A stretch of DNA of 64,000 nucleotides from an uncultured Pseudomonadota bacterium (GTDB taxonomy: Bacteria; Myxococcota_A; UBA796; CAJQPC01), in NCBI GenBank assembly GCA_913060515.1, contig CAJXRZ010000008.1, positions 61,690-125,689 on the forward strand, given 5' to 3'. Positions within the stretch are counted from its first letter, which is position 1; each line of letters opens with the position of its first letter. This document shows positions 15,873 through 25,292 of this stretch, in pieces. The notes beneath the pieces are model-generated. The model was not told the origin of the DNA, ran no database searches, and worked only from the letters and a program-made list of their open reading frames with translations. The position numbers and the translations under genes were made by a program.

Positions 15873-16706
15873 ATGCAGCTACAGCCCGAAGACCTGGAAG
15901 AGTTGGCCGATTTCTTCGCCAAACGCTTCCCGAGCACCTCCGACCGCGAAGCCCTCGTGCGCAGCACAGGCTTGGACACGGTGCTCCCCAGCGAGCCGCT
16001 GCCAGCCTGGTTGGTCTTGCTGGCCACCGCCCAGCAGAAAGACCGGATGGGGGTGTTGATCCAGGCCGCCGCTGGCCTGCGTCCCGACGACGACAGCCTC
16101 AGCGACGTGGCGGAGGCCTTCTCAGAGCAGAAGAAGCTGCCCATCGGCAAGGCGCTCATCAGCTTGGCGGTGCTCTTCGCTCTGGGCTTGGGCGCCTGGG
16201 GCTGGTTCGCCACCTCCGAGCGGCACATCAACGAGCGGGTGCCTGCCACGCCCAGCACCGTCGACCTCAAGCCTGAAAAGCCCCTGCTGCCCAGACCCTT
16301 GATCAAGCCCGACTTGGTCCCCGAGGTGGCACCACAGCCCATCCCGGAAGCGCCCCTCGTCGAGGCAGTCCCCGAGACCCCTCCGGAGGTCTTTCCCACG
16401 GATGAGACGCCGCCTGCAACGGACGGCGAGTGGGTGGAAGGACGCTGTGGCGGGCCTGCGCATCGTTTGGTTGGGTACTGGTACGCCGGCACCCCATTTG
16501 AGCCGGTCCAAGGCGAGGAATACCAGCTCAAGAACGCCAAGAACGTGCGCGCTGACTACCCGCGCCGCGAGAATGGCTGGGATGCCCGGGAGCCCGTGAC
16601 CTGCATCCTGAAGCAAGGGGACACGGTGACCCTGAGCCACGCACCAGTGCTGGTGGACGGCGGCAAGTACTGGGTGCCTCTCTACAGCGGCGATCTAAAG
16701 CTCTGA
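15873..16706 (+). CDS. EAD1-like domain, transmembrane, C-terminal SH3-like domain protein
   Basis: 277 residues from the ATG at 15873; the frame is open 10 codons further upstream without a good start. Residues 1-80 (LEELADFFAKRFPS, LVLLATAQQKDRMGVLIQAA) match the pattern of effector-associated domain 1, a small helical adaptor seen in bacterial conflict proteins. Residues 90-112 are a membrane helix, then a Pro/Glu-rich linker to about residue 185, then a beta-rich C-terminus with two Cys (GRCGG and VTCILKQGDTVTL) resembling an SH3-like domain. The EAD end would face the cytoplasm and the SH3-like end the periplasm. No effector partner with a matching EAD is seen in the window. Confidence 0.7.
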   Translation: MQLQPEDLEELADFFAKRFPSTSDREALVRSTGLDTVLPSEPLPAWLVLLATAQQKDRMGVLIQAAAGLRPDDDSLSDVAEAFSEQKKLPIGKALISLAVLFALGLGAWGWFATSERHINERVPATPSTVDLKPEKPLLPRPLIKPDLVPEVAPQPIPEAPLVEAVPETPPEVFPTDETPPATDGEWVEGRCGGPAHRLVGYWYAGTPFEPVQGEEYQLKNAKNVRADYPRRENGWDAREPVTCILKQGDTVTLSHAPVLVDGGKYWVPLYSGDLKL

Positions 16707-16717
16707 GCGCCCGCCCC

Positions 16718-18469
16718 TCAGGGCCGGTTCGGTATCTGGATGACCTGCCCGCCGGCGGCCTCCACCGCTTCGCGATCCAGGGTCGTGGGATCCACCTTCT
16801 TCAGGCGCCCGGCCTTCCAGGCCCCCAAGAGCTCGGCGCTCTGGCGCTCCCCGGCGCCCTCCAGCAAGCGCATGACGTGGGGTGCCAAGGGCTCAGATGC
16901 CTTCCAGTTGGCCTCGATGGCGTCGTAGCGCGCAAAGTCTTGGCGCAGGACCGCGTGGGCGCTGGCGATGATGATGCGGTGGCCGAAGGGATCCGCTGGC
17001 ATCCCTGAGATCACATCGATGGCGTCGTCCCAGCGGCCCACCGTCGCCAAGGCCACAGCCCAGTAGCCCATGGTCTCCGGGAGGCGGGGGCAGCCTCGGT
17101 CACGCAGTCCCCAGGCGCCTTCTTCTACCGCCCGCGCAGGGTCTTTCATCTGGAGGTTCACCATCACCAGGTGGGTGCAGGCGTCTCGATAGGCCGGCTC
17201 TCCCTCCACCGCGGAGACAAAGTGCATGCGGGCCTGAGCCCAGTCGCGGTCTTGGTAGACGTACCAAGCCAAGCCGCCATGGGTGAAGGGGCTGGGTCCT
17301 ACAGTGTGCGCGGACTCCCACAGCGTCCGGGAGTCCTTCCAGTCCGGCAGTCGCAGCTCGATGACCGCCGTCGAGGCCAGAGCGAAGACGGCGCCAATGC
17401 CCACCAGCAGCTTGGGCTTTTCAGGGAGCGCCGCCGCCAGCGCCATGCCCAAACCAGCAAGGGGCAAATACAGGTAGCGCTCGCCCATCAGCCCCTTGTC
17501 TGCCGTGGCGACCAAGGTGGGAAGCCAGGCCAACAGGGCCCAGATCAGACCCGCCAAAACCAGGCGACGGTCCTTGGCTTTCCAGACCCCAACCCCAATG
17601 GCCACCAGCACCAGAGCCGCGACCACGTAGTAGCGGGCCATCGAGTCCGGCAGGTAGAGAATGTGCCGCGCAGGGGTCAGGGGCCACGGCAAAGCCAAGA
17701 GGCTGATGTAGATGGCCGAGAGGTCCGGCACGCTCTCCAAGAGCCGCAGCCACACGCTGGGCTCCGGCGCGCCGCCGGTGATTCCAGCCATGGTGCGCAT
17801 GAGCAGGTACAGCGCCACGCCCGCAGTCAATGCGCCATAGCGGGCCCATCCCTGGGGCTTGCCCGCCCGGGCCCAGTCCAGTGCGCCGAGCAGCAGCGGC
17901 AGCAGCACGGCCGACTCTTTGGAGAGCATCGCCGCCCAGGTCAGCAGGCCGGCACCCAACAGGGCCGCAGGCTTGGCGTCCTTGTCCAGGACCAGACCCA
18001 AGGCGGCCAAGCCCATCGCCGCGGCCATCGCGTCATTCCGAGCGGCGATCAGAGCGACCGTCTCGATCTGCAGAGGATGCAGGGCAAAGATCAGCGCGCC
18101 GAGCAGGGCGGGCAGGGGAGCGCAGAGCTCTCTCAGAACCCACCAGAGGGCCGCGACGGCACCAACATGCCAGGCCAAGCTGTGGGCGTGGGCCCAGACC
18201 GGACTCAGGCCGGCGATGCTTCGGTCCACGGCCAGCGAGACCAGCATCAACGGCCGGTAGTAGCCGCTGTCGGTCCCGGCCAGCTCCAGGGTCTGCCAGA
18301 GGTCGGCCGTGAAGAAGGTGCCCAGGTTGCCCCATAGATCATCGGTGACGGCGTTGCCTAGGATGAGGGCACGGTCATCCCAGCAAAAGTCACCCCCCAG
18401 CGCTGGCAAGAACACCGCAGCGGTCAACAGCAGCAGCAGCCAGTGGCCGTACTTGGAGAGAAAGCTCAT
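16718..18469 (-). CDS. TMTC/PMT-like polytopic membrane protein with C-terminal helical repeats
   Basis: 583 residues with about ten to twelve membrane helices (residues 5-395) and a soluble C-terminal TPR-like part. The first loop has FCWDDRALILGN, followed by YYRPLMLVSLAVDR, HPLQIETVALIAARNDAMAA and LSKESAVLLP: the pattern of TMTC/DUF1736-type putative O-mannosyltransferases and their bacterial relatives. It probably uses a polyprenyl-linked sugar on the periplasmic side. I chose the ATG overlapping the miaE stop (ATGA); the frame stays open 41 codons further up but inside miaE. Activity is inferred from architecture only. Confidence 0.78.
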   Translation of the reverse strand: MSFLSKYGHWLLLLLTAAVFLPALGGDFCWDDRALILGNAVTDDLWGNLGTFFTADLWQTLELAGTDSGYYRPLMLVSLAVDRSIAGLSPVWAHAHSLAWHVGAVAALWWVLRELCAPLPALLGALIFALHPLQIETVALIAARNDAMAAAMGLAALGLVLDKDAKPAALLGAGLLTWAAMLSKESAVLLPLLLGALDWARAGKPQGWARYGALTAGVALYLLMRTMAGITGGAPEPSVWLRLLESVPDLSAIYISLLALPWPLTPARHILYLPDSMARYYVVAALVLVAIGVGVWKAKDRRLVLAGLIWALLAWLPTLVATADKGLMGERYLYLPLAGLGMALAAALPEKPKLLVGIGAVFALASTAVIELRLPDWKDSRTLWESAHTVGPSPFTHGGLAWYVYQDRDWAQARMHFVSAVEGEPAYRDACTHLVMVNLQMKDPARAVEEGAWGLRDRGCPRLPETMGYWAVALATVGRWDDAIDVISGMPADPFGHRIIIASAHAVLRQDFARYDAIEANWKASEPLAPHVMRLLEGAGERQSAELLGAWKAGRLKKVDPTTLDREAVEAAGGQVIQIPNRP

Positions 18470-19041
18470 GTGTGAAGGCGCACCATAGGTGGGGCGGATG
18501 CGATGACCTTGGCCTCGTGGGCGGAGATGGTCTCGATGCGCTCTCGCAGACTCTCTCGGTCCGTGTAGGGGGCCGCCAGGTCCAGATAGCACTGATGATG
18601 CCTGGCCTCTGAGGCCAAGAGAGAGCGGTAGAGCCGGGCCAGGACGGGCTCCTTCAGGTTCTCCGCCAGCAGCTTCATGCGCTCACAGGAGCGGGCCTCG
18701 ATGAAGGCGCAGCAGATCAAGGTGTCGATGAGCCGCTCCATGCGTGGGGTGCGGCAGATCTTGAGCAGCTCACCGGCGTAGGGGCTGGGCTCCAAGCGGC
18801 GAAACTCCTGACCTCGACTGCGCAGGATGATGATGACCCGCTCAAAGTGCTCGAGCTCTTCCCGCGCCAGGGCCGAGAGGGGCAGCATCAAGCTGGCCTC
18901 GTCCTGATAGCGAAAGATCAGGCTCATCGCGGTGCTCGCTGCCTTCTTCTCACAGTGGGCGTGGTCCAGCAGAATGGTGTCCATGTCCGCCATCGCGCGT
19001 TCCAGCCAGGCGCTCGTGGACTCAGAGCTCAGGCGCAGCAT
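18466..19041 (-). CDS. miaE: tRNA 2-(methylthio)-N6-isopentenyladenosine hydroxylase MiaE
   Basis: 191 residues with a ferritin-like four-helix bundle and diiron ligands in LLDHAHCEKKAASTA, LAREELEHFERV, CAFIEARSCERM and ASEARHHQCYL. MiaE hydroxylates ms2i6A at position 37 of tRNAs reading U-initial codons. It is shorter than Salmonella MiaE (270) but like the shorter bacterial forms. I chose the ATG at 19041; a TTG at 19062 is also possible. It overlaps the 3' end of the upstream EEP gene by 20 nt. No miaA or miaB lies in the window. Confidence 0.9.
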   Translation of the reverse strand: MLRLSSESTSAWLERAMADMDTILLDHAHCEKKAASTAMSLIFRYQDEASLMLPLSALAREELEHFERVIIILRSRGQEFRRLEPSPYAGELLKICRTPRMERLIDTLICCAFIEARSCERMKLLAENLKEPVLARLYRSLLASEARHHQCYLDLAAPYTDRESLRERIETISAHEAKVIASAPPMVRLHT

Positions 19042-19990
19042 TGCGGTTCTCCAGCGCGCCAAAGAGCGGCAGGTGGTCAGATGCCAAGCTCGGCAAAGGC
19101 TCGGTCAGAGTGCCCTTTAGCCCGGGGGAGAGCAGGACGTGGTCCAGCCTACGTGAGGGGGCATGCGCCGGGAAGGTGTGCCCCCGTCCCAGGGATTGCC
19201 AGCCGGTCGCCAAGAGCGAGGCCATTGTGTCGTCGCCGTGAAAGTCGGTCTCCGGCTCGTCCAGAAATCCACTGAGCTGACTGGCCTGTGGCGGCAAGGC
19301 GTTGAAGTCACCCAAGCAGACCCCCTCGCCATCACACTGCCGCAGCAGGCGCGCCAAGATGCGGGCTTGGGCCCGGCGGTTGCCGTTGTCAAAGGCCTCC
19401 AGGTGCACGTTGAACACCCGGAGCGTGCGTCCACCGCCCAGGTCCAACACCAGCTCCTGAACGCAGCGGTGCAGATAGAAACGGTTGTACAAGCGTCCGT
19501 TTCGGGCAGGCTGCGGCAAGGCGTGGCGCCGCTGGCTCTGGATTGGAAAGCGAGAGAGCACCGCTTGGCCAGACCACATGCGGCCGTATTGCTGAGAGGG
19601 CGGCGCCGTGATGGGGTGGGGGACCCATGCGGCGTCCCACGTGGTGGCGAAGCTGGCGTGTTCCAGGCCAGTCTTCTCACGCAGCCAGGTGAGTTGGTCG
19701 ATCTCTGCCGAGCGCAGGCAGTCCCGATCCACCTCCTGCAAGGCGAGCACATCCACGCCCTGGGCTTGTACCAAGGCGACGATCTGCTCCAAGTGACGGC
19801 TCACTTCTCGGCGCGAGAATCGCCGGGCATCTGCGAGCTCTGCGCCGGCACCCCAATGGATGTTCCAGGATGCGAAGCGCAGAGAACCACCGAGGGAAGG
19901 AGACTTCTGCCCCTTGAACGCAAAGGCGTCGCTGGCCGTGGGCCGGTAGACCCCGAAGCGGGGCGCGGTACGCTTGCGCTGCTGAGACAC
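19022..19990 (-). CDS. Endonuclease/exonuclease/phosphatase (EEP) family hydrolase
   Basis: About 322 residues from a GTG at 19990. All EEP core motifs are present: FASWNIHWG, LALQEVDRD, LYNRFYLHR, FNVHLEAFDNGN, CLGDFNALP, and the terminal SDHLPLFG with the catalytic Asp-His. The domain covers metal-dependent nucleases and phosphodiesterases, so the substrate (DNA, RNA, lipid phosphate) cannot be told. No signal peptide is evident. The frame stays open to 20101, which would overlap the start of the divergent radical SAM gene; the shorter start leaves about 110 nt for divergent promoters. Confidence 0.85.
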   Translation of the reverse strand: MSQQRKRTAPRFGVYRPTASDAFAFKGQKSPSLGGSLRFASWNIHWGAGAELADARRFSRREVSRHLEQIVALVQAQGVDVLALQEVDRDCLRSAEIDQLTWLREKTGLEHASFATTWDAAWVPHPITAPPSQQYGRMWSGQAVLSRFPIQSQRRHALPQPARNGRLYNRFYLHRCVQELVLDLGGGRTLRVFNVHLEAFDNGNRRAQARILARLLRQCDGEGVCLGDFNALPPQASQLSGFLDEPETDFHGDDTMASLLATGWQSLGRGHTFPAHAPSRRLDHVLLSPGLKGTLTEPLPSLASDHLPLFGALENRNAAPEL

Positions 19991-20099
19991 GCGGCTCTCC
20001 TGGGGGACACAAGGCAGCTTGCCGGGGCCCCGCACCCGCCCTATAGCGCAGCCTCTGGCGGAGCGGGCAGCGCCCTCAACGCCAACACAAGGGTGTGTC

Positions 20100-22727
20100 A
20101 TGAACCTGAGCGACGTGTTGAAGGGAGAGATTCTCCCAGTGGTCGAGAAGCCTTCCCGCTACCTGGGAACCGAGCTGAACGCCGTACACAAGGACAAGGA
20201 GAAGGTCGAGCTGCGGCTGGCCTTGGCCTTCCCTGACCTCTACGATCTGGGGCTGGGCAACCTCGGCCTGCACATCCTCTACGCGATCCTCAACGAAGAT
20301 CCTCGGGTTTGGTGTGAGCGGGTCTACGCGCCGGGCCTGGACCTGGAGAAGGAGCTGCGCGACCGCGGCCTGGGCATGTTCGCCAACGAGTCTCACGACA
20401 CGCTGGACCACTTCGACGGCTTGGGTTTCACCCTGCAGTCCGAGCTGACCTACACGAACATCCTGAACCTCATCCAGATGGCGGGGATTTCCCTGCGCAC
20501 CAAGGACAGAAAAGAGAGCGATCCTCTGACCTTTGCTGGCGGACCTGCGGTCTTCAACCCAGAGCCCATCGCGCCCTTCATGGACTTTTTCGTCATCGGG
20601 GACGGCGAGGACGCTGTTCGGGATCTGTCCCGGGTCATGTTGGAGACCAAGGGCCTCTCCCGCTCCGACCGCCTGCAGGCACTGGCCCAGCTTGAAGGCG
20701 TCTACGTCCCAGCGCTGTACCCCATGGAGCTCATGCCCGACGGCCAGGTTCTGCCGCCAGAAGATGCGCCCAAGATCCGCAAGCGCATCACCCGCGACTT
20801 GAACGGCGCCACCTTCCCGGTGGACTACATCGTGCCCTTCACCCAGCAGGTGCACGACCGTGTGTCTCTGGAAGTGCTGCGCGGCTGTACCCAGGGCTGT
20901 CGCTTCTGCCAGGCCGGCATGACCACGCGTCCAGTGCGTGAGCGCACCATCGACAACATCGAGAAGTTGATGGAGCGCACTCTGGAGCGCACTGGCTACG
21001 AAGAGGTGTCCCTGGTCTCCTTGAGCACCTGCGACTACTCCAAGGTCCGCTCGATGGTGGACCGGGTCGCAGACATGGCCAAGGAAAAGCGGGTCTCGAT
21101 CTCTCTGCCAAGCCTCCGCCTGGACTCGTTTTCGGTTGGCTTGGCTGACCGGGTCGCCGATATGCGGCGTACCGGTCTGACCTTTGCCCCAGAGGCTGCC
21201 AGTCCCCGTCTGCGCGCCATCATCAACAAGTGGATTCCCGACGAGGAGCTGCTCGAGATGAGCGCCAAGGCCTATGGCCTGGGGTGGGGCCACATCAAGC
21301 TCTACTTCATGATCGGTCTGCCCACTGAGCGGGACGACGACATCGAAGCCATCGCGGACTTGACCCTCAAGACCCTGAAGATTGGCCGCGGCATCAACAA
21401 CCGCGCCCGGGTGAACACCGGCGTGAGCACCTTCGTGCCCAAGCCCTTCACGCCCTTTCAGTGGGCCAAGCAGATCGACATCGAGGAGACCGAGCGCAAG
21501 CAGGCCATCCTGGATGAGCGCTTCCGCTACAAGAACGGCCTGAAGTTCGGCCGCCACAACGCCAAGGAGACCTTCATCGAGGGCCTGGTGACCCGTGGCG
21601 ACCGCAGCACAGCGGACCTCATCGAGGCCGCCTACAACCAGGGCGCCCGCTTCGACGCTTGGAGCGAGCACCTGGACTTCGAGGCGTGGGAACGCGCCAT
21701 CGAAGAGACCGGCTTTGACGTGGCCTTTGCCATGCGCGAGCGCGACATCAACGAGCGCCTTCCTTGGGACCACATCGACATGCTGATGCCCAAGAGCTGG
21801 TTCCAGGAAGACTACGCCCGCGCCCTAGAGCTCAAGCACGCCGAGGACTGCCGCCACAAGAAGTGCCACAAGTGCGGCGTCATCGACGTGGAGCGTGACC
21901 TGTGCGCCCACATGCTGCGCAACGCCATCGACGGTCGGAAGGAAGAAGAGGTCTATGAGCGCCCTGGAGTGGTTGAGCCGACCATTGAGCCCCCTGCCGC
22001 CCAGCGCATTCGTCTGCGCATCGGTCGTGTCGACGAGGCCAGGTTCCTCTCTCACCTCGAGTTCATGAACGCTTGGCTGCGCTCGCTGCGGCGGGCCCGC
22101 GCCCCCCTCAGCTACACCCAGGGCTTCCACGCCCATCCTCGGGTGCAGTTCTCGGCGGCTCTGCCTACCGGAGAGGAGAGCACCGGCGACTACATGGACA
22201 TCATCCTGGCTGAGAAGGTGGATCCCGAGCTGCTCCTGGAGCGCCTGCGGGCCACCATGCCAAAGGGCTTCATGGCCCTGGGCATCTCCGAGGTGCCCAT
22301 CAAGTCCAGCTCCTTGCAGGCCGCCGTGGCCGGCTGTGAGTACTCGCTGATCACCATCGCGGACCCCAAGGAGCTCGCCGAGCGCATCGGCACCATCATG
22401 GAAGGGGAGACCGTTCCAGTGATGGTCAAGATGAAGGGCAAGCGCCGCAAGGGACGCAGCCGTGGCCGCGCGCCGCGTGAGTTCCGCGAGCTGGACATGA
22501 AGCCCTACATCAACGATCTGAGCGTGCGCCCGGGTGACAGCGGAGACTCCGCCATCATCGACCTGGACACGGTCTGCTTGGAAGGCCGCATGGCCCGGCC
22601 TCGCGACATCGTAAAGATGCTGGACCTGGATGTGGCCCGCACCCGCGTGCTCAAGCGCCAGACCCGACTGCTGGAAGGAAACGTCGAGGTGCAGAGCACC
22701 TTGGCGCCCGCTGGAGCGCAGGCCTGA
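20100..22727 (+). CDS. TIGR03960-type radical SAM protein fused to DUF2344
   Basis: 875 residues. An N-terminal B12-binding-like region (ALAFPDLYDLGLGNLGLHIL) precedes a radical SAM core with the cluster motif CTQGCRFCQAG near residue 263 and LSLSTCDYSK-like downstream strands. After a Cys-rich patch (CRHKKCHKCGV, near residue 585) the C-terminal 240 or so residues are DUF2344 (RIGRVDEARFLSHLEFM, YTQGFHAHPRVQFS). In many bacteria this protein lies near rng/rplU-type genes and its reaction is unknown. The start is the ATG at 20100; an upstream in-frame extension lies over the divergent EEP promoter region. Confidence 0.92.
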   Translation: MNLSDVLKGEILPVVEKPSRYLGTELNAVHKDKEKVELRLALAFPDLYDLGLGNLGLHILYAILNEDPRVWCERVYAPGLDLEKELRDRGLGMFANESHDTLDHFDGLGFTLQSELTYTNILNLIQMAGISLRTKDRKESDPLTFAGGPAVFNPEPIAPFMDFFVIGDGEDAVRDLSRVMLETKGLSRSDRLQALAQLEGVYVPALYPMELMPDGQVLPPEDAPKIRKRITRDLNGATFPVDYIVPFTQQVHDRVSLEVLRGCTQGCRFCQAGMTTRPVRERTIDNIEKLMERTLERTGYEEVSLVSLSTCDYSKVRSMVDRVADMAKEKRVSISLPSLRLDSFSVGLADRVADMRRTGLTFAPEAASPRLRAIINKWIPDEELLEMSAKAYGLGWGHIKLYFMIGLPTERDDDIEAIADLTLKTLKIGRGINNRARVNTGVSTFVPKPFTPFQWAKQIDIEETERKQAILDERFRYKNGLKFGRHNAKETFIEGLVTRGDRSTADLIEAAYNQGARFDAWSEHLDFEAWERAIEETGFDVAFAMRERDINERLPWDHIDMLMPKSWFQEDYARALELKHAEDCRHKKCHKCGVIDVERDLCAHMLRNAIDGRKEEEVYERPGVVEPTIEPPAAQRIRLRIGRVDEARFLSHLEFMNAWLRSLRRARAPLSYTQGFHAHPRVQFSAALPTGEESTGDYMDIILAEKVDPELLLERLRATMPKGFMALGISEVPIKSSSLQAAVAGCEYSLITIADPKELAERIGTIMEGETVPVMVKMKGKRRKGRSRGRAPREFRELDMKPYINDLSVRPGDSGDSAIIDLDTVCLEGRMARPRDIVKMLDLDVARTRVLKRQTRLLEGNVEVQSTLAPAGAQA

Positions 22728-23473
22728 TGTCCGCCCTGATCGGCGCCTTGCTCCTTGGTGGCTGCATCTACAAGGAGCTGCCGGACACGAACTTGGCCAT
22801 AGAGCGGGAGTTGCCCAAGGAGCTGGGCACTGTCTTGCTGGTGCCACCTCTCGTGATGGCCACCCAATCCACCGAAGCCTTCATGGACGGGGTCTATGTA
22901 GGCAACGTGGTGCACGGCGGCGGCTACGTTCAGGAAGCGGTCGGGGACTATGGCCAACAGACCCACAGCGTGGAGTTCACCTTCTCCGCTCAGGAAAACT
23001 ACGCCGGAATCGCCGTCAACTTTGCCCAGACTGCGATGCAGCAGAGCCTGAGTGAGAATGAGGCGGCCTTTGAGTTGGCGCCGCCAGAGAGCGCATGGCC
23101 GGTCAAGACGCCCCTGCGCGGAACCCACCCTGCAGACGGCAGCGACAACGTCAACCTGCCGCGCTTCACCCTGATGCCTCCGGAGATCCCAGCCTGGACC
23201 GGCGGCGACCACAAGCTCTTCTCTTGGGTCGTCAGCTACTACAGCCACAACGCGGGTTGGTTCTATGGCCAACACATGGGCTCCAAGGCTGGCGCCCGTG
23301 GCCGTGTTTTCTGGGCGCTCTACGAGCCCAGCGGAAAGCCCGTAGCGTGGGCGGATGTGGACAGCCGCTACCTCTACTCCAAGGTCTTCCAGCCCAACTC
23401 GGCCCAGACGGAAGATGCGCTGATCCAGGTCGAGAAGCAGCTCACCGAGGCCCTGACCCAGAGCCTGCGCTAG
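22727..23473 (+). CDS. Lipoprotein of unknown function
   Basis: 248 residues. The N-terminus MSALIGALLLGGCIYKE is a short signal ending in a lipobox, so the mature protein would be membrane-anchored through Cys13. The body is beta-rich with many aromatics (FSWVVSYYSHNAGWFYGQHM). No family recognised. The start overlaps the radical SAM stop (TGATG), so the two are probably translationally coupled. Its stop overlaps the stop of the convergent methionine aminopeptidase. Confidence 0.75.
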   Translation: MSALIGALLLGGCIYKELPDTNLAIERELPKELGTVLLVPPLVMATQSTEAFMDGVYVGNVVHGGGYVQEAVGDYGQQTHSVEFTFSAQENYAGIAVNFAQTAMQQSLSENEAAFELAPPESAWPVKTPLRGTHPADGSDNVNLPRFTLMPPEIPAWTGGDHKLFSWVVSYYSHNAGWFYGQHMGSKAGARGRVFWALYEPSGKPVAWADVDSRYLYSKVFQPNSAQTEDALIQVEKQLTEALTQSLR

Positions 23474-24225
23474 AGCGCTGACGCAAGCGTCAGGACTTCG
23501 CAGCCGGAGTCGGTCACCAAGAGCGTATGTTCAAACTGCGCGGAGAGACTCCCGTCGGCGGTGCGGACGGTCCACTCGTCTGGATCCATGACCACCTGGG
23601 CGGAGCCTTGGTTGATCATGGGCTCCACCGTGATGCACATGCCTGAGCGCAGGATGGGGCCGCCCGTTCCGGCGTGGTGGTGCACGTGAGGCGGCAAGTG
23701 CATCTTTCGCCCGATGCCGTGTCCTCCGAACTCTCGCACGACGCTGCAGCCGTGGCGTGTTGCCAGGGCCTCAATGGCCTCGCCGACGCGACCCAGTTCA
23801 ACGCCGTCTCGAATCTGAGCGATCCCAGCCCACATGCAGGATTCTGCAAGGGCCATCAGTGCGCTCGCTTCCTCTGAGGGCGTGCCGATGGCCACGGTTC
23901 TCGACGTGTCCCCATGAAAGCCCCGCAAGCAGGTGGTGATGTCGAGGTTCACGATGTCGCCGTCTTCGAAGCGGGTGGGAGAGGGGATGCCGTGGCAGAC
24001 GACTTGGTTTGGAGAGATGCACAGGCTGCCAGGGAAGCCGTGGTAGCCCAGCTGTGCCGGCGTTCCCCCCTCAGTCGCTGTGTGACGCCGAACGGCCGCA
24101 TCGATCTGCGCTCCAGTGACCCCCACCCCAAGCTGGGCGCACGCTTGATGGAGGGTGCGGGCAGCAGAAGAGCCAGCGGCGCGCATCTTCTTGATCTGAG
24201 AGCGAGAGAGTCGGGGAATGAACAT
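23470..24225 (-). CDS. map: Type I methionine aminopeptidase
   Basis: 251 residues, the normal length for a bacterial type I enzyme that removes the initiator Met. The five metal ligands are visible: [18 protein letters not shown] (two Asp), GHGIGRKMH (His), TVEPMI (Glu) and [10 protein letters not shown] (Glu). The [14 protein letters not shown] loop with its His is typical. Single gene, ATG start, divergent from the LysR-like gene; the usual neighbours (rpsB, secY-adk-map) are absent, so this may be a second map copy. Confidence 0.95.
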   Translation of the reverse strand: MFIPRLSRSQIKKMRAAGSSAARTLHQACAQLGVGVTGAQIDAAVRRHTATEGGTPAQLGYHGFPGSLCISPNQVVCHGIPSPTRFEDGDIVNLDITTCLRGFHGDTSRTVAIGTPSEEASALMALAESCMWAGIAQIRDGVELGRVGEAIEALATRHGCSVVREFGGHGIGRKMHLPPHVHHHAGTGGPILRSGMCITVEPMINQGSAQVVMDPDEWTVRTADGSLSAQFEHTLLVTDSGCEVLTLASAL

Positions 24226-24308
24226 GCTTGAATCTCACCCGCCCCGCCCAAGTCGACCCATACCCATTGAGCATTTGCCCCAGGGGCGCCGCCACGTCAG
24301 AGTGGGGC

Positions 24309-24617
24309 ATGTCACTCGACCAAGTTCACAGCTTCGTAGCCGTCGCAGAGGAAGGGGCCATCGTGCGTGCCGCCAAGCGACTGCACATCTCCCAACCACC
24401 CCTGAGCCGGAAGATACAGGCCCTGGAGGCAGAGCTCGGGGTGGCCCTCTTCGAGCGCCAGCCGCGAGGCGTTCTGCTCACCCCCGCGGGCCTGCGTTTC
24501 CTAGGACATGCCAACAGCATTCTTGAGGCTGTGGAATCGGCGAAGCGCTCCATGCAGCCAGAAGTCGAGGAAGTCCCGCCAGTTCAAGGCCGGAGGGGGC
24601 CACCGGGGCAGAACTAG
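24309..24617 (+). CDS. HTH-only LysR-type regulator (no effector-binding domain)
   Basis: 102 residues. Residues 1-62 are a complete LysR winged helix-turn-helix: [20 protein letters not shown], then [20 protein letters not shown] and [15 protein letters not shown]. After the linker helix the protein ends in a Pro/Gly-rich tail, with none of the usual 200-residue periplasmic-binding-like domain. The frame ends cleanly at 24617 and nothing downstream encodes the missing half, so it is either a truncated remnant or a genuine HTH-only form. The ATG at 24309 is the natural start. Confidence 0.8.
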   Translation: MSLDQVHSFVAVAEEGAIVRAAKRLHISQPPLSRKIQALEAELGVALFERQPRGVLLTPAGLRFLGHANSILEAVESAKRSMQPEVEEVPPVQGRRGPPGQN

Positions 24618-24745
24618 GCGCACAGAAGGCAGCCCCAGCCCTCATGCGATGAGCCGCTCATCTGGAGGCAGGCGTTCTGGCGGCAGAAAATGGCACGCGC
24701 AGAGAGGAACGGTTTCTAGAGACCGCTGTGCCTCTCTCCCACCCC

Positions 24746-24788
24746 CAAAAAAGAAGAAGGGCCCCGACTGCAAGCAGTGGGGGCCCTT
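24746..24788 (-). terminator. Rho-independent terminator
   Basis: Perfect outer arms at 24757-24765 and 24780-24788 (AAGGGCCCC/GGGGCCCTT) enclose a second 5-bp stem (24767-24771 with 24774-24778). A run of A at 24747-24752 gives the U tract on the minus-strand transcript. It lies 31 nt after the stop of the lipoprotein gene at 24819-25292 and terminates it. Confidence 0.85.
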
Positions 24789-24818
24789 TGACGTCCAGCC
24801 AAAAGGCCGGTGCTCAGC

Positions 24819-25292
24819 TTACTGCTGGGCGTTGGGACGGTCGCCAATCTTGACGCCGTGGGCCTCAACGGAAGCGCAACGCTTGCCGAAGAGGATGGGG
24901 GCGTAAGGGCTTGGGCCCAGTGGGATTCCGGTGGTCTCAACGTTCACGCGAGGGGCCAACAGGTGGGTAGCCTCGGGCATCTTCTCGAGTGCGTAGTACA
25001 GCGCGCGGCTGCCCTCTGGGCTCAAACGGCCAGCGGTTGCACCAGCGCCGATGGCGCCGCCTGCATCTTGCAGAGTGAAGGTTCCGGGAGCGACCATTGC
25101 GCCCTCGTTCTTGAAGATGTGAACCCAGTCGATGCCGATGATGTAGGTGCCACACTCTTCGGCGTTGGTTGCGCCCATGATGGTGTAGTCAGCCTTGGCG
25201 AAAGGAATGGCGGCACCGGGGATGGAGGTACCCTTCATGTTGCAGCCAGTCAGAGCCGCCACAGCGGTCAGGGCGATGAGGAAGCGCTTCAC
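24819..25292 (-). CDS. Small lipoprotein of unknown function
   Basis: 157 residues. The start is a GTG with AAGGAG 6 nt upstream (25299-25304), giving a signal peptide ending in the lipobox ALTGC. The mature part has several short glycine-rich strands and two Cys (EECGTYIIGIDW, GKRCASVEAHG). I do not recognise the family. Single gene with its own terminator; the open frame extends further upstream but without a comparable ribosome-binding site. Divergent from the next lipoprotein, with about 135 nt between the two starts. Confidence 0.78.
   Translation of the reverse strand: MKRFLIALTAVAALTGCNMKGTSIPGAAIPFAKADYTIMGATNAEECGTYIIGIDWVHIFKNEGAMVAPGTFTLQDAGGAIGAGATAGRLSPEGSRALYYALEKMPEATHLLAPRVNVETTGIPLGPSPYAPILFGKRCASVEAHGVKIGDRPNAQQ

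Noticed and set aside
20076..21773. 565-codon minus-strand frame opposite the radical SAM gene
   Set aside because: Antisense shadow typical of high GC; the plus strand carries the cluster motif CTQGCRFCQAG.
24508..24906. 132-codon plus-strand frame after the LysR-like gene
   Set aside because: It runs through the rho-independent terminator and into the antisense of the lipoprotein gene, with no motif; not a gene and not the missing LysR effector domain.
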